A DNA stretch of 64,000 nucleotides from Sphingobium sp. AP49 (lineage in GTDB: Bacteria; Pseudomonadota; Alphaproteobacteria; Sphingomonadales; Sphingomonadaceae). The notes under the pieces are model-generated. The model saw nothing but the letters and a program-made list of their open reading frames with translations. It was not told the origin of the DNA and ran no database searches. Of the stretch, positions 27,670-35,933 are shown in pieces. A program made the position numbers and the translations under genes. Where the stretch lies: NCBI RefSeq assembly GCF_000281715.2, contig NZ_CP124576.1, forward strand, positions 3,045,501 to 3,109,500, read 5' to 3'. Numbering within the stretch: position 1 is the stretch's first letter; every line of letters starts with the position of its first letter.

Positions 27670-28580
27670 GCCGGCCGCCGAAGAACATGGCGATCTCGGT
27701 GCGCGACCGGCTGACGGCGCGTGCCCGCGAGCGTCGGGAAAACGCACAGCTGCTGATGACCCGCTACGTCATCGAACGTCTGCTCTTTCGCCTGAGCCTG
27801 TCGCCACATCGCGAGCGGTTCGTGCTCAAGGGCGCGATGCTGTTCAGCCTGTGGGCGGCAGCGCCTTATCGCGCCACCGGCGACCTCGATCTGCTGGGCA
27901 TAGGCGAAAACGCGCCCGAGCAGCTCGCGGCGGTTTTTCAGGAAATCCTCGCGGTCGCGGTCGATGACGACGGCATCGTGTTCCGGCCCGAAACCCTGCG
28001 CGCGGCCGCGGCCCGTGCCGAGGATGAATATGCCGGCGTCCGCATCGACTTCGTCGCCGAACTCGCGGGCGCGCGCCTGCCGATGCACGTCGATATCGGC
28101 TATGGCGATGCGATCACGCCGGGCGCGATCGAGATCGAGTATCCGTCGCTGCTCGGCCAGCCCACCGCACATCTTCGGGCCTATCCGCCCGAGACGGTCG
28201 TGGCCGAGAAATTCCAGGCCATGGTCGCGCTCGGTATGCTGAACACGCGCCTCAAGGATTTCTACGACATCTGGGCGATCGCGGGATCGTTCGCGTTCGA
28301 TGGCGCCGTGCTGTCGCGCGCCATCCAGGCCACCTTCGATCGCCGCCAAACCCCTTTGCCTGGCGAGACGCCCCCGGCGCTCACACCCGCCTTCGCTGAC
28401 GAGAAACAGGCGGAATGGACAGCGTTCCTGCGGCGGACCGAAATCGCGCTGGCGCCAGAACCGTTCGCGGCGATCCAGGCTCAAGTCGCGACGCTGGTGA
28501 TGCCGCCGGTACTGGCGCTCGGCCAAGGCGCCGCCTTTGCCGGTGACTGGCCCAGCGGTGGTCCTTGGAAGGAGAGGTAA
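27666..28580 (+). CDS. AbiEii-type nucleotidyltransferase toxin (first AbiE pair)
   Basis: A 304-residue nucleotidyltransferase-fold protein of the AbiEii family. The catalytic region is RFVLKGAMLFSLW (Lys55, Gly56) followed by RATGDLDLLG with Asp73 and Asp75. PPETVVAEKFQAMVALG and RLKDFYDIWAI are the usual later motifs. AbiEii toxins cause reversible growth arrest; some relatives (MenT) modify tRNA with nucleotides. The ATGA overlap with the antitoxin gene supports co-translation. Target and phage effect here are unknown. Confidence 0.92.
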   Translation: MSRPPKNMAISVRDRLTARARERRENAQLLMTRYVIERLLFRLSLSPHRERFVLKGAMLFSLWAAAPYRATGDLDLLGIGENAPEQLAAVFQEILAVAVDDDGIVFRPETLRAAAARAEDEYAGVRIDFVAELAGARLPMHVDIGYGDAITPGAIEIEYPSLLGQPTAHLRAYPPETVVAEKFQAMVALGMLNTRLKDFYDIWAIAGSFAFDGAVLSRAIQATFDRRQTPLPGETPPALTPAFADEKQAEWTAFLRRTEIALAPEPFAAIQAQVATLVMPPVLALGQGAAFAGDWPSGGPWKER

Positions 28581-28693
28581 CGATATGCACGTCGATAGCT
28601 CGAAATGTTCCCAATCTGTTCTATTCGGGATAGTAAGGCGGAAGCGGACGATTCAAATACGGGCCGGAGCCCGGATGCTACAGAGGGAAGGGC

Positions 28694-29476
28694 ATGGCTG
28701 AAACGCAGATTGAATGGACAGATTCCACCTGGAATCCGGTGGCTGGCTGCTCGATCGTCAGCGCCGGTTGTACGAACTGCTACGCGATGGAGATGGCGAA
28801 GCGGCTCGAAGCGATGCGCATGGAGAAATATGCCGGACTGACCCGGCAAAGTGGCAAGCGCACTATCTGGAGCGGCGTCGTCCGGGAAGATCCGGCTTCG
28901 CTCGGCATCCCCCGTCGTTGGAAGAAATCGCGGAAGATATTCGTCAATTCGATGAGCGACCTGTTCCATGAACAGGTGAGCGATGCCTTCATCCTCGAAG
29001 TGTGGCGTGTCATGCGCGAGACGCCGCACCATAATTACCAGATCCTCACCAAACGGCCTGAGCGCATGGCGTCTATCATCTCGACACAAATCAAGGATGT
29101 CCTGCCAAATGTGTGGCTGGGGACCAGTATCGAAGATGCCGACGTCGTGGACAGGATCGATCATCTTCGAACGGTGCCGGCAGCCATTCGCTTCCTGTCG
29201 TTCGAACCACTGATCGGTCCAGTTGGGGATGTCGATCTGTCCGACATCCATTGGGCTATCGTGGGTGGCGAGAGCGGCCGAGCGGCTCGGCCGATCCGCG
29301 AAGCATGGATCGATCAGATCCATGACCAGTGCGCGGAATACGAAACCGCTTTTTTCTTCAAGCAGTGGGGAACGTGGGGCAAAGACAATAAGCGCCGGTC
29401 GAAGAAAGCCAACGGTCGAGAATATCGCGGGCAGACCTGGGATGAAATGCCGTCCGCCTTTGCGGGCACCGTATAA
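28694..29476 (+). CDS. Three-Cys-motif protein, phage Gp37/Gp68 family (DUF5131)
   Basis: A 260-residue DUF5131 protein. The N-terminus IEWTDSTWNPVAGCS carries Cys19, Cys26 and Cys29 (C-x6-C-x2-C), which resembles an iron-sulfur cluster motif. The body has RKIFVNSMSDLFHE, ILTKRPERM, NVWLGTSIE, LSFEPLIGP and WAIVGGESG, all typical of the phage Gp37/Gp68 group. A GGGAAGGG site precedes the ATG. It is followed after 33 bp by its named partner, TcmP. The pair's chemistry is not established to my knowledge. Confidence 0.93.
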   Translation: MAETQIEWTDSTWNPVAGCSIVSAGCTNCYAMEMAKRLEAMRMEKYAGLTRQSGKRTIWSGVVREDPASLGIPRRWKKSRKIFVNSMSDLFHEQVSDAFILEVWRVMRETPHHNYQILTKRPERMASIISTQIKDVLPNVWLGTSIEDADVVDRIDHLRTVPAAIRFLSFEPLIGPVGDVDLSDIHWAIVGGESGRAARPIREAWIDQIHDQCAEYETAFFFKQWGTWGKDNKRRSKKANGREYRGQTWDEMPSAFAGTV

Positions 29477-29509
29477 TCACAAGGGGAACGGCGTTGGTAA
29501 GGGGGCAGG

Positions 29510-30763
29510 ATGGCGGAAAAGCCGTATGAGTGGGCTGATGGTGCGACGCTGGAGGATCATTCGCGACGCAAGCACAAGATACTTCGGGAGTATTTCGCCG
29601 AATATCTGACTGTCCGCTGCAAACTTCCACAGCAGGAACGGTTCCGCCTGGCGATCGTCGATGGGTTCGCTGGGGGCGGTCGTTATCAGTGCGGCACCGC
29701 CGGCTCGCCTTTGATCTTCGTTGAGGAATTGAAGCGGGCGATCGAGACGGTCAATATCCAGCGCGCGGCGCAGGGCATCGGGCTTATCGAGATCGAATGC
29801 CTGCTGATCCTGAACGATCATAACCGAGATGCGATTGAGGCGCTGAAGGCGAACATCGCGCCGTTGCAAGCGGAGATCGTGGAGAATGTCCCGAAGCTTC
29901 ATCTGCGCATCGCGTATCTGACCGAGGCGTTCGAGGTCGTTTATCCGCAGATGAAAGCACTGCTCGATCAGGGTCGTTACCGCAACGTCCTCTTCAACCT
30001 GGACCAGTGCGGCCACAGCCATGTTCAGCGTCAAACGCTGCTCGACATCATGCGCTCCTATCACTCGGTCGAGATTTTCTACACCTTCGCGATCGAGGCC
30101 CTGGTGTCGTTTCTGCAGAAGTCGGACCCGGTCCAGCTCGCAGCCCAGCTCCGCCCCTTCGACATCGATGCCACCAATCTGGGCACGCTCAATGGTGCGA
30201 TGAGCAAGAGCAATTGGCTCGGCGCAGCCGAGCGACTGGTGTTCGAAACCTTCCGGACCTGCGCACCCTTCGTCAGCCCATTCTCGATCAACAATCCGGA
30301 TGGATGGCGATATTGGCTGATCCACTTCGGCAATTTCTACCGAGCGCGTCAGGTCTATAACAACATCCTGCACGAGAACAGCAGTGCCCAGGCGCATTTC
30401 GGCCGGTCGGGCCTCAACATGTTGAGCTATGACCCGAGCCACGAAGATGGGTCGCTATACCTCTTTGATCTCTCCGGCCGCGAAGCCGCGAAGACACAGC
30501 TTCTGACGGATATTCCCAAGCTCATCTCTGGGTCCGGCGATGTCATTGGCGTGGGCGATTTTTACGAGAGCATCTACAACACGACGCCGGCCCATACGGA
30601 TGACGTGCATAGCGCGATTATCGAGAATCCCGACGTTGAGGTCATAACGCCCGCGGGGGGTGAGCGTCGCAAGGCGAACACCATTGCCATAGGGGATATG
30701 CTCAAGCTCAAGCCCCAAGCGAGCTTCTATCCAATGTTCCTCAGGGCAGAGCCGCGGAAATGA
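29510..30763 (+). CDS. tcmP: Three-Cys-motif partner protein TcmP
   Basis: A 417-residue TcmP-family protein. The N-terminal part has HSRRKHKILREYFAEYL and RLAIVDGFAGGGRY, a glycine-rich loop reminiscent of methyltransferases. It continues with LLILNDHNRDAIEAL and NVLFNLDQCGHS. The C-terminal half is helical with a winged-helix look (LFDLSGREAAKTQLL). It follows the DUF5131 gene directly, the conserved gene pairing from which the family is named. A nucleic-acid modification role is plausible but unproven. Confidence 0.9.
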   Translation: MAEKPYEWADGATLEDHSRRKHKILREYFAEYLTVRCKLPQQERFRLAIVDGFAGGGRYQCGTAGSPLIFVEELKRAIETVNIQRAAQGIGLIEIECLLILNDHNRDAIEALKANIAPLQAEIVENVPKLHLRIAYLTEAFEVVYPQMKALLDQGRYRNVLFNLDQCGHSHVQRQTLLDIMRSYHSVEIFYTFAIEALVSFLQKSDPVQLAAQLRPFDIDATNLGTLNGAMSKSNWLGAAERLVFETFRTCAPFVSPFSINNPDGWRYWLIHFGNFYRARQVYNNILHENSSAQAHFGRSGLNMLSYDPSHEDGSLYLFDLSGREAAKTQLLTDIPKLISGSGDVIGVGDFYESIYNTTPAHTDDVHSAIIENPDVEVITPAGGERRKANTIAIGDMLKLKPQASFYPMFLRAEPRK

Positions 30764-30910
30764 GAAGGCGCGGGCGAGCCGCGCGTTGCGCCCCCGGCGC
30801 GGCGGGCCTAAAGGGAAGCGACGCCCACCCCATCTCGGGAAGTGAAACGACCGCCAACGCTATCGGAAGGGCGCAGCCCTGGTCCGATCTCTGGAGATGT
30901 GGAAAGTCTC

Positions 30911-30930
30911 AAATCCGCCGAGGCGGATTT
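30911..30930. repeat. Perfect palindrome downstream of tcmP
   Basis: AAATCCGCC and its complement GGCGGATTT are separated by two bases, about 150 bp after the tcmP stop and 10 bp before the repeat at 30941. It may be a weak terminator or a protein-binding site. The rest of 30764-31050 holds only this palindrome and the repeat. Confidence 0.6.
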
Positions 30931-30940
30931 ACAAATCGAG

Positions 30941-31014
30941 GGGCGTTGCGGGGTGTCCCGCTGAAGGGGTACGGCCAGACTCAGGCTTGCCGTCAGGGGA
31001 AGGCCTTCCCTCCC
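30941..31014. repeat. Imperfect 75-bp repeat, right copy
   Basis: Matches 26871-26948 in the same orientation, with a short deletion in the GC-rich part. It ends 37 bp before the HNH gene stop at 31051, so it separates the AbiE/TcmP cargo block from the next one. Confidence 0.8.
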
Positions 31015-31050
31015 GTCGATATCTCACAATTTGGTGAGCTACGGTCCGCG

Positions 31051-31917
31051 TTATGCCTCAGCGACAATTGCAATGAAGCGGAGCCTGAGTGAGGCGGCGT
31101 CCTCTCCATAATGTGCTTCGCGATGATCGTTTGGGCAAAGCGCAATGACATTGTCGACACGATCCGATTCACCTTCGTGCAACGGCACAATGTGGTGCGT
31201 CTCAAGATAGACCGCGCCGTCGGCGCGGCGGAAGCCAGGTTGATCACAGTATTCGCAGCGACCGCAGGCGCGTTTCAGCACGGCTTCACGGACTTTAGGA
31301 TCGCGGTCAAAGACAAACCCGGTTTGCTCGTGCCGGACGGCGGGACCGCCAATATCCGCATCAATCGAGAACTGATCCACAAAGCTGGGCGCCGCCGCGC
31401 CGCGCACCAGCACATGCGCGCCCGTCGCAACATCGTAAGCGGCGATCGACCACGGCTCGGGGTCGAGAGCGCGCAGTTCCACCTTGGACGCCTCGGCCTC
31501 GGCATCGTCGCGATCTCGCCGGACACCGGCGTTGAGAATGACGCGGACCGCAAGATTGTCCTGCAATGCGGTCTGGAGCGCTGCGTCAAGCCTTCGAGCG
31601 CGGACACCCCAGGGGCTGCCGCGACCACGCGCGAACTGGGTTTCCGCGTCCTCGCGGAAATTGCCGCGATGGACGATGCAGCCGTCGGCCTGCTCCTCGA
31701 GCAGGACATGCCAGAGGTTGAGAACGATGGCCGCGCCGGGTTCGACGAAGACCCATTCGTAGCAATATTTTGGATTGGTGGCCGCTCCGGCTTCGCCCCG
31801 GCGACTATTCGACCAGTCCGACACGTCGAGACCGGCGGCGCGCACTAGATCGATGACGCGGTCCTTGCGCAGCGGGCGCAGCGCCGCGAGTGAGGGCGTG
31901 GAAGGTTGTCGCGGCAT
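31051..31917 (-). CDS. HNH endonuclease
   Basis: A 288-residue protein with a C-terminal HNH nuclease domain: CEYC (Cys221, Cys224), ETHHIVPL (His241, His242), Asn256 in DNVIALCPN, Cys261 and His265/His269. The first 200 residues form an uncharacterised domain with YCYEWVFVEPGAAIVLNLWH and VRARRLDAALQTALQD, probably for target recognition. The start overlaps the stop of the Abi_C gene by 3-4 bp, so the two are translationally coupled. Domain layout and context suggest a DNA-targeting effector in defence; the target is unknown. Confidence 0.88.
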   Translation of the reverse strand: MPRQPSTPSLAALRPLRKDRVIDLVRAAGLDVSDWSNSRRGEAGAATNPKYCYEWVFVEPGAAIVLNLWHVLLEEQADGCIVHRGNFREDAETQFARGRGSPWGVRARRLDAALQTALQDNLAVRVILNAGVRRDRDDAEAEASKVELRALDPEPWSIAAYDVATGAHVLVRGAAAPSFVDQFSIDADIGGPAVRHEQTGFVFDRDPKVREAVLKRACGRCEYCDQPGFRRADGAVYLETHHIVPLHEGESDRVDNVIALCPNDHREAHYGEDAASLRLRFIAIVAEA

Positions 31918-32813
31918 CAGGTTTCGCCAGCATGCTGAGGCAGGGAGCGGTGCTCTTTTCGTTCCCAGCTCTCGATCAGGAACAAGGCGAGCGAACTTGC
32001 CGCGTTGAGGGCAAGGCGCGCGATCCGCGCATCGATGCGGCGGAATCCTCTCTCCCGTCCATGAGCGTCTCCGCCATGTGTCCGTAGAGCACCGATTCCT
32101 TTGGCAACGGACGTCAGGCCACTGAGCGTTTGCCTGATATCAGATTCCACCTCGGACGGAAGGTCGGAGCGGCCCGGCGATAGGCCCAAAGGCTCCTGCA
32201 CCGCGCGCATCAACCCATCGATGTCCTTTTTGGGGGGAAGCGGCAATTTGAGTTCGACGAGGATCGAACGGCACACCGCTTCAATCAGGGAACAAGCGGC
32301 CGTCACCGCATCTTCCGGGTCATCTTCCAGATTCGGAAGAGCGCGGGCAATCTCCATCTGCACGGTGTCGAAGTCCAACGTCGCGACCTTTTGGATGAAC
32401 GGCTCCACGATCGTGCCGGACCCTCGTCGCTCAGTCACAAGGGCCTTACCGCCGACGATGACGACGGCGAGACCATCCGGTGCAAGCGCCTTGTTGAGAT
32501 GCTCGCGCACAGCGATCGCCTTGTCGGGTTCCGCCAGATAGTCGCGAGGATCACAGACCCGCTCGATAATCCGGGTGACGTATATGTCGCCGTTGCCGTC
32601 ATAGTGATTTGCAGTCTGGCGCAGAAAATCCGTCGTCGCTGGAACGCGCGAGCTGGCGCCGATCCGCATATCCAGGCCACAGTCGAGGAAGAATTGTTCG
32701 ATCTTCGGTCCCGAACGGTAGATCCCGATGGCCGGCGCATTGTCGTTGCCGGCCCCACCTGTGATCGTATCGACCAGCGCCTTGATGACAAAAGGTGAAA
32801 ATTTCCCGGTCAC
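31917..32813 (-). CDS. Abortive-infection C-terminal domain (Abi_C) protein
   Basis: A 298-residue protein. The C-terminal 120 residues match the Abi_C domain: AVTAACSLIEAVCRSILVEL, LTSVAKGIGALRTHGGDAHGRE and RLALNAASSLALFLIESWE. The segment around HGGDAHGRE resembles HEPN RNase motifs. The N-terminal part (SPFVIKALVDTITG, IGIYRSGPKIEQFFLDCG) recurs in similar abortive-infection proteins. I chose the GTG at 32813, which has a GAGAG site and starts at the domain. An ATG at 32861 is possible. It lies between an unknown gene (54 bp upstream) and the HNH gene. Confidence 0.85.
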   Translation of the reverse strand: MTGKFSPFVIKALVDTITGGAGNDNAPAIGIYRSGPKIEQFFLDCGLDMRIGASSRVPATTDFLRQTANHYDGNGDIYVTRIIERVCDPRDYLAEPDKAIAVREHLNKALAPDGLAVVIVGGKALVTERRGSGTIVEPFIQKVATLDFDTVQMEIARALPNLEDDPEDAVTAACSLIEAVCRSILVELKLPLPPKKDIDGLMRAVQEPLGLSPGRSDLPSEVESDIRQTLSGLTSVAKGIGALRTHGGDAHGRERGFRRIDARIARLALNAASSLALFLIESWERKEHRSLPQHAGET

Positions 32814-32867
32814 ACTCTCTCCGCGCGCAAAGCATGGGCAGGCTGTTTTCGACCCATCCAATAAATT

Positions 32868-33788
32868 CTAGATTTGAATGGGGATTGGCGTCCAACTGCC
32901 CCCCGCTTCGGGCATTAGGTACATCTCTTCGGTTGGCCACGCTGGCGGTTCAACCGACATGAAACCTGTCAGTTCATGGGTCAGCGCGTCCCGCCCGAAC
33001 TGCGCGACCAGCATGACCGCGCAGGCTGCGACCGCAGCAAAACCGTTGGCCAGCGTCGCCTGTTCGAACTCATGTTCGCGATTGTGCTTCACGCCATGAT
33101 AGGCCGCAAACCAAGGTAGCGAGTTTGTCGGGTCGAGAGCGTCCCAACCGGCGAACGGCCTGACCGGGGCAATGTCCGGGCAAGGATGGAAGTGAACCCT
33201 ATATTCCCGCAGGCCGAGGGGGGCTGCGAGCTTCACAAACTCATTCGTGTTGAATTTTGCGGTTGAGCCGTTGGCCGTCAGGATGCCGCGCCAGTGCATC
33301 TCGACCTCGGTCGCCGCCAAGATTAGCAGGTTACGGATCTCGTGCCCATAGACCGACAGCGTGCCGGCAGCAGGCTGCACGACGCGACAGATCAGCCGCA
33401 GATCATCGATCAAGGATCCAAGCTGGTTCTGCGCGCCGGTGACATAGCGCCGCTCCTTCGCGGCGTCAGGAAACCAGAGTTTCTCTTTCACCATCAGCGC
33501 AATTGGCCGGGCGACACGAGGATGAAATTCACCCGGCCCACGGATCATCCGCTGGAAGGGGCCGGAACCATCGAATCCGTCGAGCCAGGGTGTCGAGCGT
33601 CGTAGGCATGCCCAGATCGTTTCACCCGGATCCGCGGCATAATAGGTACCCGCGCCCGCCTCAGGGTTGGTGACGCCCATATGAGTGGCCGTCCGATCGG
33701 TGATCCGCCACAGCTGTTGCGCTTGGCCGGAGCCGACGTTGCGGACATACCAGCCCTCTTCTCCATGTCCGCCTTGAGCCAGTGCCAT
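32868..33788 (-). CDS. Unrecognised protein with HEPN-like features, first gene of an Abi_C/HNH operon
   Basis: I do not recognise the family. The 306-residue protein has a start at ATG 33788 with a very strong GGAGGGGG site. The C-terminal half has NSLPWFAAYHGVKHNREHEFEQATL followed by a hydrophobic helix, AAVAACAVMLVAQFG. This arrangement of Tyr/His/Lys-His-x-Arg in a helix pair is reminiscent of HEPN-type folds, without a clear R-x4-6-H motif. The first part contains WLDGFDGSGPF and VYGHEIRNLLILAATEVE. It is read with the Abi_C and HNH genes as one unit, so a sensor or accessory role in defence is the working idea. Confidence 0.6.
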   Translation of the reverse strand: MALAQGGHGEEGWYVRNVGSGQAQQLWRITDRTATHMGVTNPEAGAGTYYAADPGETIWACLRRSTPWLDGFDGSGPFQRMIRGPGEFHPRVARPIALMVKEKLWFPDAAKERRYVTGAQNQLGSLIDDLRLICRVVQPAAGTLSVYGHEIRNLLILAATEVEMHWRGILTANGSTAKFNTNEFVKLAAPLGLREYRVHFHPCPDIAPVRPFAGWDALDPTNSLPWFAAYHGVKHNREHEFEQATLANGFAAVAACAVMLVAQFGRDALTHELTGFMSVEPPAWPTEEMYLMPEAGGSWTPIPIQI

Positions 33789-33998
33789 TCCCCCTCCATT
33801 CGTTGCATGGGCGTAGCGGATTGAGGGCGGGATCGCACCACAAAGGTGCGACGGAGAATAAGCGAAGCTCACTGGCAGTCACCAACGGTCCTGGTTATCA
33901 AGCTGGCGTTGCGGCGGTGGCCTCGATCCCGCTATTCCTGCGCAATCGCTGATCCGGCCGTTACCGGAAAGCTCGCTGCGGGTGGAGTAAGTCGGATA

Positions 33999-34865
33999 AT
34001 GCAACTCGCGCTGGTCGATTCTGAGCGACTCGAGGCCTTCCCCGGCGGGCGTGGGCAATGCCCAACCTGCGGTGCGGCGATGGTTGCCAAGTGCGGGCCG
34101 CGCATTCTCCATCATTGGGCACACGCGGGCCGTCGGAATTGCGACCCGTGGTGGGAGAATGAAACCGAATGGCACCGGGACTGGAAGAACCTCTTTCCCG
34201 AGGCTTGCCGGGAGATTTCGCACACCGCGCCGGACGGCGAGATCCACCGCGCTGACATCCGCACTCCGACCGGCATTTATATCGAGGTGCAACATTCGGC
34301 GATGACCGACGCCGAACGGATTTCGCGGGAGGCATTCTACAAGAACCTCGTTTGGGTGATCGACGGGCGAGCCTTTCGGGACAATTTCGATATCTACCAT
34401 ATCCTGCCCGACCCCGGCTCCGAGCTGGCCCAAGACCTGGTGTGGTCGAAGGCGACCCGCTCGATGCAGGGCGCCGCGCGGGGCTTATTCTTTCGCGTCT
34501 CGGAAGGGCGCAAAGACTATCCCGGTGAGTATATCAGCAAGGCGACGCTATCTTTCGGTGAGATCCATAGCCTTCGAGAGCTGCAGACCGAGATCGAACA
34601 GGCCTATCGCGGCCACCATCAATATGACTGGGTGCGACCGCGGCGGACCTGGCTCGATGCGACTTGCCCGGTCTACATCGACTTTGGGGACGAGCATCTG
34701 GTGAGGCTCGAGATTTATGACGAGTCCAATCTTCCCTGTATTCGCTATGTGTCGAAGCGGAAGTTCGTGCACGACGTCATGGTCGAGACGGACGCGGGGG
34801 CGATCGCAACACGCTTCTATCCGATAACGACGGCTGATCGGGTGAGTGGAGGTTTTGCGATCTGA
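33999..34865 (+). CDS. CoiA-like nuclease-family protein
   Basis: A 288-residue protein related to competence protein CoiA. A zinc-ribbon-like N-terminus has CPTC (Cys21, Cys24) and HHWAH (38-42). It is followed by ENETEWHRDWKNLFP and the nuclease-like core GEIHRADIRTPTGIYIEVQHS, where Asp86, Glu96 and Gln98 match the restriction-endonuclease-like arrangement of CoiA. It continues with YKNLVWVIDGR. The ATG at 33999 was preferred because the Cys cluster begins 20 residues later. It lies 26 bp before the DUF2971 gene on the same strand and is divergent from the operon at 31051-33788. Confidence 0.82.
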   Translation: MQLALVDSERLEAFPGGRGQCPTCGAAMVAKCGPRILHHWAHAGRRNCDPWWENETEWHRDWKNLFPEACREISHTAPDGEIHRADIRTPTGIYIEVQHSAMTDAERISREAFYKNLVWVIDGRAFRDNFDIYHILPDPGSELAQDLVWSKATRSMQGAARGLFFRVSEGRKDYPGEYISKATLSFGEIHSLRELQTEIEQAYRGHHQYDWVRPRRTWLDATCPVYIDFGDEHLVRLEIYDESNLPCIRYVSKRKFVHDVMVETDAGAIATRFYPITTADRVSGGFAI

Positions 34866-34891
34866 CGGCCGGGCCTAAGCGAGGGGATGTC

Positions 34892-35893
34892 ATGAGTGAG
34901 CAAGTTCCACCGAAGCGGCTCTACAAATATCGCAGCTTCAGCAATCTGACGCTCGCCATGCTCGTCGAGGACACAGTCTATTTCGCCGATCCTACGACGT
35001 TCAACGATCCGCTCGACACCAAGCCCACCCTCGACACCGATCTGCCCAGTGTGGCGCTCGAACCGGTTCTGGCGCAGCTGATTGAGCAACGGACGACGGC
35101 CGAGATGGCGGCGGCGGCAAAGACGATCCGGTACAACGGCCCAAAGACGCTCGATCATATCGCACGGCAGAGCCGCAAGGCCGCTGAGCGTCTGCTCGCT
35201 GATATTCGTTACAACGCCACCAACCCCGACTATGAGGTCGACGATCCAGAGCAATTCCTGCTCGGGCAATATGTGCAGGAAGAACTACTGCGGCGATACG
35301 ATCGCGGTGTCTTCTCGCTCGCGGAACGGGTCAATTGTCCGTTGATGTGGAGCCACTATGGCGATCAACATCGCGGAATTTGTCTCGGCTATTCGGTGCC
35401 GGTCGACGTCGCCGGTGACGTGCACAAGATGAAATACGGCGGATCGCGTCTCGTCCAGGCAAGCGCAGTCTCGGCCATGCTCGCCGGCGACAGTGCGGCG
35501 CGGCGCGGAGTCGATGAAGCCGTCCTCCTCAAGAAAGCGAGGCCCTGGGCCTATGAGCGCGAATGGCGCCTGCTGGGTCCGCGTGGCGAGCAGCATTCGC
35601 CGCTCGAACTGGAAGAGGTCATCTTCGGCATGCGTTGCTCTTCGGCGGTCATATTTGCTGTCATCCGGGCATTGGAGGGCCGTGATCGTCCAGTGCGGTT
35701 CTACGAGATTCGTGGACAGCACGGGCGGTTCCTCCTCGACAAGCGCGTCGCGGACACGGGCGAGCTCCTGGCGACGCTGCCGCGACGGCATCGCGGCATC
35801 TATGAGATGTTCAGCGAGTTCGAGGACCTCGACGCCCCTGGCGGTGATGATGGAGCGGTCCGCCCGGTGTCTTCGTCACCGCCGACCAAATGA
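34892..35893 (+). CDS. DUF2971 domain protein
   Basis: A 333-residue protein with family features LYKYRSFSNLTLAML, VYFADPTTFNDPLD, CPLMWSHYGDQHRGICLGYSV, HKMKYG and RPWAYEREWRLLG. DUF2971 proteins are frequent in defence-rich islands, but their activity is unknown to me. It probably forms a two-gene unit with the CoiA-like gene 26 bp upstream. The start at 34892 has a GAGGGG site 6-8 bp before it. Confidence 0.88.
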   Translation: MSEQVPPKRLYKYRSFSNLTLAMLVEDTVYFADPTTFNDPLDTKPTLDTDLPSVALEPVLAQLIEQRTTAEMAAAAKTIRYNGPKTLDHIARQSRKAAERLLADIRYNATNPDYEVDDPEQFLLGQYVQEELLRRYDRGVFSLAERVNCPLMWSHYGDQHRGICLGYSVPVDVAGDVHKMKYGGSRLVQASAVSAMLAGDSAARRGVDEAVLLKKARPWAYEREWRLLGPRGEQHSPLELEEVIFGMRCSSAVIFAVIRALEGRDRPVRFYEIRGQHGRFLLDKRVADTGELLATLPRRHRGIYEMFSEFEDLDAPGGDDGAVRPVSSSPPTK

Positions 35894-35933
35894 GGGGATC
35901 GGCCGACGGCGCCCAATGGGATCAAAGCGACGA

